Shown here piece after piece: positions 59,088-64,000 of a stretch of DNA of 64,000 bases (the stretch's first letter is position 1; every line of letters begins with the position of its first letter). Both the position numbers and the translations under genes were made by a program. This DNA is from Cupriavidus neocaledonicus (GTDB taxonomy: Bacteria; Pseudomonadota; Gammaproteobacteria; Burkholderiales; Burkholderiaceae), in NCBI RefSeq assembly GCF_000372525.1, contig NZ_AQUR01000100.1, positions 124,001 through 188,000 on the forward strand, given 5' to 3'. Below the pieces are notes generated by a model. That model was not told the DNA's origin. It saw only the letters and a program-made list of their open reading frames with translations, and made no database searches.

Positions 59088-60719
59088 ATGCCGCAATCCG
59101 TGCTGTCCGTGTTCTGCCGCAGCTTCGCGGCCCGCCGCTGGCGGGCCATCGCCCTGGCCGCTGCCGCTGTATGCGGGGCGCTCCCGACCGGCACGGCGCT
59201 GGCAGCCGGCGCGCAGTCCGCACCGGCCTATACCGGCCACATCATCGTGCGCTGGCGCGACGGCACCACCGCGGTCGACGGCAATGGCGCCGGCAAGTCG
59301 CCGGCAGCCGCCGAAGCCCTCAAGCAGCTGAGCGAACGCACCGGCATCGCCGTCACGGCGCGCCGCGCGATGGGCGGCAACCTGCAGTTGCTGCAGGTGC
59401 CCGACGCCTTTGCCGCCGACCCCGAAGCCGCGGCGGCGCGGCTGCGGCAGGACCCGCGCGTGGCCGACGCCGTGCCCGACCGCTGGCTGCGGCTGCACGA
59501 CACCCTGCCCAACGATCCCGAGTTCCAGGTCAACCAGCCGTACCTGAAGGGCACCGGCACCGCCATCGGTGGCGTCAACCTGCCGCGCGCGTGGGACCGC
59601 ACCGGCGGCAGCAGCGGCATGGTGGTGGCGGTGGTGGATACCGGCATCCTGCCCCATCCCGACCTGCAGGGACGGCTGCTGTCCGGCTTCGACTTCATCA
59701 GCACCACCACGGTCTCGAATGACGGCGACGGCCGCGACGGCGACCCGACCGATGCCGGCGATAACCTGCCGGCCGGCTTCACCTGCCCCGGCAGCAGCAC
59801 GCCCACGCCCGAGCCCACCAACAACAGCTGGCATGGCACGCGCGTGGCCGGCGTGCTGGGGGCGCTGACCAACAACGCGCGCGACATCGCGGGGGTCGAC
59901 TGGAATGCGCGCATCCTGCCGGTGCGGGTCTCGGGACGCTGCGGCGCGCTGCTGTCCGACACCGTCGACGGCATGCGCTGGGCTGGCGGCCTGCCGGTGC
60001 CGAACGTGCCGGACAACCCCAACCCGGCGCGCGTGGTCAATATCAGCCTGGGCGGCGGCACCTGCAGCGGCATCGAACAGCAGGCTGTCAACGACCTGAA
60101 CGCGCGCGGCGTGGTGGTGGTGGCCGCGGCCGGCAACAACCGCGGCGCGGTCGAGGCGCCGGCCGACTGCAGCGGCGTGATTGCCGTCACCGCGCACGCC
60201 AACGACGGCGAGAACGCCAGCTATGCCAACGTCGGACCGCAGGTGGCAATCAGCGCGCCGGGCGGCGGCTGCGGCAACTCGCAGGTGGTCGACGGCCGCT
60301 GCACGGTCACGCCTTCGGTGATCCGCACGCTCAGCAATGACGGCAAGACCTCGCTGGGCAACTACGTGGTGGCGTCGTCGGCGGGCACCAGTTTCGCCGC
60401 GCCGATGGTCTCGGGCGTGGTGTCGATGATGTTCGCGCTCAACGGCTCGCTGACGCCGGCGCAGGTCACCGCGGCGCTGAAGAGCTCGGCGCGGCCGCAT
60501 CCCTCTGGCACCTTCTGCACCACCAATCCGGGGGTGTGCGGCGCGGGCCTGCTCGATGCCGACGGTGCGCTGCTGGCCGCGCTGGGCATGCCGCCGGTGC
60601 AGGCCGCGCCGGCACCCGCCGCGGATGGCGGTGGCGGCGGCGGCGCGGTGCCGCTGTGGAGCGGGCTGCTGCTGGCCCTGGCGGGGCTGGCCGGTTTCGC
60701 GCTGCGCCGCCGCGGCTAG
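59088..60719 (+). CDS. S8 (subtilisin-like) serine protease with GlyGly-CTERM tail
   Basis: A 543-residue secreted subtilase. It has a signal peptide (about 1-40), a propeptide (about 48-138), the S8 catalytic domain and a C-terminal sorting tail. The triad is Asp184 (VVDTGILPHPDL), His249 (SWHGTRVAG) and Ser435 (SAGTSFAAPM), with the oxyanion Asn350 (AAAGNN). The tail is six glycines (514-519), a hydrophobic helix (521-539) and RRR, which is the GlyGly-CTERM pattern. Rhombosortases cut such tails, and a rhombosortase gene lies 15 nt beyond, convergent. ATG 59088 has GGAGG upstream; longer frames are not signal-like. Surface display is the likely outcome. Confidence 0.93.
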   Translation: MPQSVLSVFCRSFAARRWRAIALAAAAVCGALPTGTALAAGAQSAPAYTGHIIVRWRDGTTAVDGNGAGKSPAAAEALKQLSERTGIAVTARRAMGGNLQLLQVPDAFAADPEAAAARLRQDPRVADAVPDRWLRLHDTLPNDPEFQVNQPYLKGTGTAIGGVNLPRAWDRTGGSSGMVVAVVDTGILPHPDLQGRLLSGFDFISTTTVSNDGDGRDGDPTDAGDNLPAGFTCPGSSTPTPEPTNNSWHGTRVAGVLGALTNNARDIAGVDWNARILPVRVSGRCGALLSDTVDGMRWAGGLPVPNVPDNPNPARVVNISLGGGTCSGIEQQAVNDLNARGVVVVAAAGNNRGAVEAPADCSGVIAVTAHANDGENASYANVGPQVAISAPGGGCGNSQVVDGRCTVTPSVIRTLSNDGKTSLGNYVVASSAGTSFAAPMVSGVVSMMFALNGSLTPAQVTAALKSSARPHPSGTFCTTNPGVCGAGLLDADGALLAALGMPPVQAAPAPAADGGGGGGAVPLWSGLLLALAGLAGFALRRRG

Positions 60720-60734
60720 CGGCTGCGGTGGTGC

Positions 60735-61379
60735 TCAGGCGGCGGCGCCGCTATCGCGCGCCGGCCGCCGCGCCAGCCACCACTCCTGCAAGACCCAGCA
60801 CAGCAGGCCGGCCACGGCGCCGGCCGCATGCGCGACGCGCACCACGCCGAAGCCCCACGCCGGATCGAACACCACCGGCGCCAGCCACGACTGTTCCACC
60901 CAGACCTTGGCCAGCACGCCCAGGCACAGCAGCACGCCGGTGATGCGCGCCAGTCCCGGCGCGCGCAGCAGCCCCAGCGCGCCCCACAGCGCCAGCCCGT
61001 GCAGCGCGCCCGAGAGTCCGCCGTACCAGGCAATCGCCGGCACGCGCAGCAGCACCAGCTGCACCGCGATGCCGCAGGCGACCAGCACCAGCAACAGGTT
61101 GCGCACCCGCGCCACGCGCGCGCAGATCGCCAGCACGCCGGTGGCGGCGAGCATGTCGGCCAGCCAGTGATGGCCGTCCAGGTGCACCCACATCGCCGTG
61201 GCCAGGCGCCACCACTGGCCGTCCACCCGCACCGCGTCGCGCAGGTACAGGCCATGCGCGTGCCACCACGGCACGAAGGTGAACGTTGCCGACAGCGCCC
61301 ATACCAGCGCCACCGCCGCCAGCAGCCCCGGCCACGATGCGCCGGCGGGTGCCGGCGTCCCCGCGGCGTCAATCCTCAC
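60735..61379 (-). CDS. rrtA: Rhombosortase (rhomboid-family GlyGly-CTERM processing protease)
   Basis: A 214-residue polytopic membrane protein of the rhomboid fold. The catalytic serine is Ser123 in YGGLSGALHGL, the S-G-x2-H-G form characteristic of rhombosortases, and the catalytic histidine is His184 in RVAHAAGA. About six hydrophobic segments are visible. It should cut the GlyGly-CTERM of the S8 protease encoded next door. The start is probably GTG 61379, overlapping the glnE 3' end by 11 nt. An upstream in-frame extension inside glnE is Arg-rich and not family-like. Confidence 0.88.
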   Translation of the reverse strand: MRIDAAGTPAPAGASWPGLLAAVALVWALSATFTFVPWWHAHGLYLRDAVRVDGQWWRLATAMWVHLDGHHWLADMLAATGVLAICARVARVRNLLLVLVACGIAVQLVLLRVPAIAWYGGLSGALHGLALWGALGLLRAPGLARITGVLLCLGVLAKVWVEQSWLAPVVFDPAWGFGVVRVAHAAGAVAGLLCWVLQEWWLARRPARDSGAAA

Positions 61380-64000
61380 CGAACACGGCCTGCCATAGCG
61401 TGCCCACCGCCGCGGTCTGCGCGGCCATCGATGCCGGCGCCACGCGCGCATGGACCTGGCCGTCGAGGCGCAGCTGATGCTGGCGCGCGCGGAACAGCCG
61501 GTAGGCGTCTCCCACCGCCAGTGCCAGCGTGGCATCGATCAGGCCGAGCTCGCCGGCCTCGCGCAGCAGCGCGATATTGCCGGCGTTGCGCGTCAGCTGC
61601 GGATGCGCGCGGCTGTGCAGCAGCACCAGGTACTGCACCGTGAACTCGATGTCTACCATGCCGCCGCGGTCGTGCTTCAGGTCGAACAGTTCGGTCGGAT
61701 TGGGATGGCCCTCGGCGACCTTGCGGCGCATCTGCGCGATCTCGGCGCGCAGCGCCGCGGCGTCGCGCTGCTGGCACAGCACCTCGCCGCGCAGCGCCTC
61801 GAAGCGGGCGCCGATGGCGGCGTCACCCGCGCAGAAGCGCGCGCGCGTCAGCGCCTGGTGTTCCCAGACCCAGGCGGTGTTGTCGCCCTCGCGCAGCTGG
61901 TAGCGGCGGAACGCGTCGAAGCTGGTCACCAGCAGCCCCGCCGCGCCGTTGGGGCGCAGCCGCGTGTCGACGTCGAACAGCGCGCCGGCCGCGGTATGGC
62001 TGGTGAGCCAGGTGATCAGGCGGCGCGCATAGGCGGCATAGACCTCGGGCGCGCGCTCATGCTCGTCGTCGTACAGGAAGATGATGTCCAGGTCCGAGGC
62101 ATAGCCCAGTTCCTTGCCGCCCAGCCGGCCATAGGCGATCACGGCGAAGCGGGGCACCTCGCGGTGGCGCGTGGCGAGCTGGCGCCACACCGTTTCCAGC
62201 GTCGCGTCGAGCATCGCGTCGGCCAGGTCCGACAGGCGGTCGGCCACCTGCTCCACCGTCAGCATGCCCTGCAGGTCCTGCAGCAGCACGCGGAAGGTCT
62301 CGGCATGGTGTTCGCGGCGCAGGATATCCATCTGCTGCTCGACCTGCCCCTCCGCGGCCAGCAGCCGTTCATGCAGGCGCTTGCGGAACGCGGCCCAGTC
62401 GGGCGCGCCGGCCAGCGCGTCGCTGTCGAGCAGCTCGTCCAGCAGCTGCGGATGGCGCGTCAGGTAGGCCGCGGCCCAGCGCGAGGCGTGCAGCGTCTGC
62501 GCGACGCGGTCCATCGCCTGCGGGTATTCGGACAGCAGCGACAGGTAGGAGGCGCGCCGGCTGATCGCCTCGAGGAAGTCGATGAAGCGGCCGATGGTGC
62601 TGTCGGGATCGTCCTGGCGCGCGGCCAGGTCGAGCGCGCGGTTGACCAGCTGGTCGAAGCGCGCGCGGCTGGCTTCGGACAGCGCGCGATAGCGCAGCGA
62701 CGCGGCGATCGCGCGCAGCCGGTCCAGCAGCGCATTGCAGTCGGTAAAGCCGGCGGCCTGCAGCCGCTGGCACGGCACCGCGCTGTCGGCGGCCTCTTGC
62801 GACGGGTCCTGGCGCGGGTTGTCCTGCGCGCGCGCGGCGCTGTCTTCCATGACGATGTCCGGCCACAGTGCCTCGCACGGACCGGCGTCGGGATCGGAGA
62901 AGGTGGCTTCGAACTGCTGCGCGACCGGTTCCTGCAGCTCGGCAAGCCGCGCCAGCAAGGCCGGCCAGTCGGCGCAGCCCATCATTTGCGCCACCGCGTG
63001 CTGCTCGTCCGGTGAGCCCGGCAGGTGGTGGGTCTGGGCATCGTCGCGGTATTGCAGCCGGTGTTCGAGCTGGCGCAGGAAGCGGTAGGCGTCACCCAGT
63101 TGCTCGGCCTGCCCGGCGGGCAGCAGGCCGCGCTCGACCGCCACCGCCAGCACCTCCAGCGTCGGCCGGATGCGCAGCGCGGGGTCCTGGCCGCCGCGGA
63201 TCAGCTGGAACACCTGGGCCATGAACTCGATCTCACGGATGCCGCCGCGGCCCAGCTTGATATTGAACGAGCGCTGCCCGCCGAGACCCAGGCCATGTCC
63301 CGCCAGGCCGCCGCTGCGCTTGGCGGCCTCGCTGCGGATCTGCGCATGCAGCGAGCGGATCGCCGCGATCACGCCGTAGTCCAGGTAGCGCCGGAACACG
63401 AACGGCGAGGTCAGCCGCGCCAGCAGCGCGGCGGTCCGCTGCGCATGGGGCGAGTCCAGCGCCGACACCACGCGGCCCTTGATCCAGGCATAGCGTTCCC
63501 ATTCGCGGCCCTGCACCACCAGGTATTCCTCGAGCATGCCCAGGCTGCAGGCCAGCGGCCCGGCATCGCCATTGGGACGCAGGCGCATGTCGACGCGGAA
63601 CACATAGCCGTCGGCGGTCACGTCGGCGAGCAGGTTGATCAGCCGGCGGCCCAGGCGGATGAAGTACTCGTGGTTGGACAGGGTGCGCGGGCCGCCGTGG
63701 GTCTCGCCGTCTTCGTCGTAGAGGAAGATCAGGTCGATGTCGGACGAGACATTGAGCTCGCGCCCGCCCAGCTTGCCCATGCCCACCACCACCAGCTCCT
63801 GCACTTCGCCGCTGTGGGCGCCGAGCGGGCGGCCGAAGGTGGCGGCAAGGTCCTCGCCCAGCACCGCCAGGCCATGCTGGATCGCCAGTTCGGCCAGGTC
63901 GGTCATGGCACCGGTGACCTCGCCCAGCGTCGCCAGGCCGCGCAGGTCGCGCTCGATCACCGCGCACATGACCTCGGCGCGCAGCCGGCGCAGCGCACGC
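61369..64000 (-). CDS. glnE: Glutamine synthetase adenylyltransferase/adenylyl-removing enzyme (partial)
   Basis: About 877 codons of GlnE, which adenylylates and deadenylylates glutamine synthetase in response to PII proteins. The adenylyl-removing domain has GMGKLGGRELNVSSDIDL near the right-hand part, and the adenylyltransferase domain has YGRLGGKELGYASDLDI. The frame stays open past the right edge, so the N-terminus is missing from the window. The stop overlaps the rhombosortase start, so the two may be translationally coupled. The gene is intact as far as visible. Confidence 0.97.
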   Translation of the reverse strand, partial: RALRRLRAEVMCAVIERDLRGLATLGEVTGAMTDLAELAIQHGLAVLGEDLAATFGRPLGAHSGEVQELVVVGMGKLGGRELNVSSDIDLIFLYDEDGETHGGPRTLSNHEYFIRLGRRLINLLADVTADGYVFRVDMRLRPNGDAGPLACSLGMLEEYLVVQGREWERYAWIKGRVVSALDSPHAQRTAALLARLTSPFVFRRYLDYGVIAAIRSLHAQIRSEAAKRSGGLAGHGLGLGGQRSFNIKLGRGGIREIEFMAQVFQLIRGGQDPALRIRPTLEVLAVAVERGLLPAGQAEQLGDAYRFLRQLEHRLQYRDDAQTHHLPGSPDEQHAVAQMMGCADWPALLARLAELQEPVAQQFEATFSDPDAGPCEALWPDIVMEDSAARAQDNPRQDPSQEAADSAVPCQRLQAAGFTDCNALLDRLRAIAASLRYRALSEASRARFDQLVNRALDLAARQDDPDSTIGRFIDFLEAISRRASYLSLLSEYPQAMDRVAQTLHASRWAAAYLTRHPQLLDELLDSDALAGAPDWAAFRKRLHERLLAAEGQVEQQMDILRREHHAETFRVLLQDLQGMLTVEQVADRLSDLADAMLDATLETVWRQLATRHREVPRFAVIAYGRLGGKELGYASDLDIIFLYDDEHERAPEVYAAYARRLITWLTSHTAAGALFDVDTRLRPNGAAGLLVTSFDAFRRYQLREGDNTAWVWEHQALTRARFCAGDAAIGARFEALRGEVLCQQRDAAALRAEIAQMRRKVAEGHPNPTELFDLKHDRGGMVDIEFTVQYLVLLHSRAHPQLTRNAGNIALLREAGELGLIDATLALAVGDAYRLFRARQHQLRLDGQVHARVAPASMAAQTAAVGTLWQAVFGED

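Overview
The window is about 64 kb of high-GC, gene-dense bacterial chromosome that looks like a Burkholderiaceae genome, most likely Cupriavidus (Ralstonia eutropha group). The main evidence is an intracellular PHB depolymerase of the PhaZ1 type, a betaproteobacterial isc operon with an adjacent 'Gcr' membrane protein, Entner-Doudoroff genes under a HexR-type regulator, and the pyrG-kdsA-eno order. The genus is inferred from protein resemblance and layout; no search was run. I see no rRNA, tRNA, CRISPR array, insertion sequence or prophage. This is core chromosome with a few accessory modules.

Layout. 1-3.8 kb: pyrG-kdsA-DUF1330-eno (minus strand; eno is cut by the window edge). 3.9-9.0 kb: a minus-strand cluster of circularly permuted ATP-grasp, alpha-E, transglutaminase-like, Anbu-type proteasome peptidase and alpha/beta hydrolase, a poorly understood predicted peptide ligation/degradation system. 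9.4-13.2 kb: edd and gntK, divergent from a HexR-like regulator, with two identical-arm operators between them. 13.2-18.6 kb: comEC, tatD, lolD, lolC/E. 18.7-26.1 kb: an RpfE-like protein, recJ, a degenerate LytM lipoprotein, prfB (with its programmed +1 frameshift), an SDR and lysS. 26.2-32.3 kb: the complete isc operon iscR-S-U-A-(DUF3565)-hscB-hscA-fdx-iscX, with a near-consensus type 1 IscR site at its promoter.

32.4-38.2 kb: Gcr-type membrane protein, LMW phosphatase, three small proteins and uvrB. 38.4-41.8 kb: aromatic/aspartate aminotransferase, phaZ and a TetR regulator with its own palindrome. 42.2-43.6 kb: a stand-alone soluble RsxB-like ferredoxin translationally coupled to nth. 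43.6-47.6 kb: an EthR/EthA-like divergent pair (TetR and Baeyer-Villiger monooxygenase) with a perfect 10-bp-arm operator; the monooxygenase continues into an alpha/beta hydrolase and a COQ4-like gene. 47.7-51.3 kb: nitroreductase, EamA transporter, DUF1841, outer-membrane phospholipase A. 51.3-58.4 kb: thioredoxin-like protein, grpE (possible sigma-32 promoter), a small membrane protein, hslR-hemH, hrcA, nadK, recN.

58.5-64 kb holds the most interesting module: a lipoprotein that looks like a free-standing copy of a subtilase propeptide, then an S8 protease with a GlyGly-CTERM tail, then a convergent rhombosortase that overlaps glnE. The parts suggest a surface-displayed protease, its sorting/cleaving enzyme and a membrane-tethered inhibitor or folding helper.
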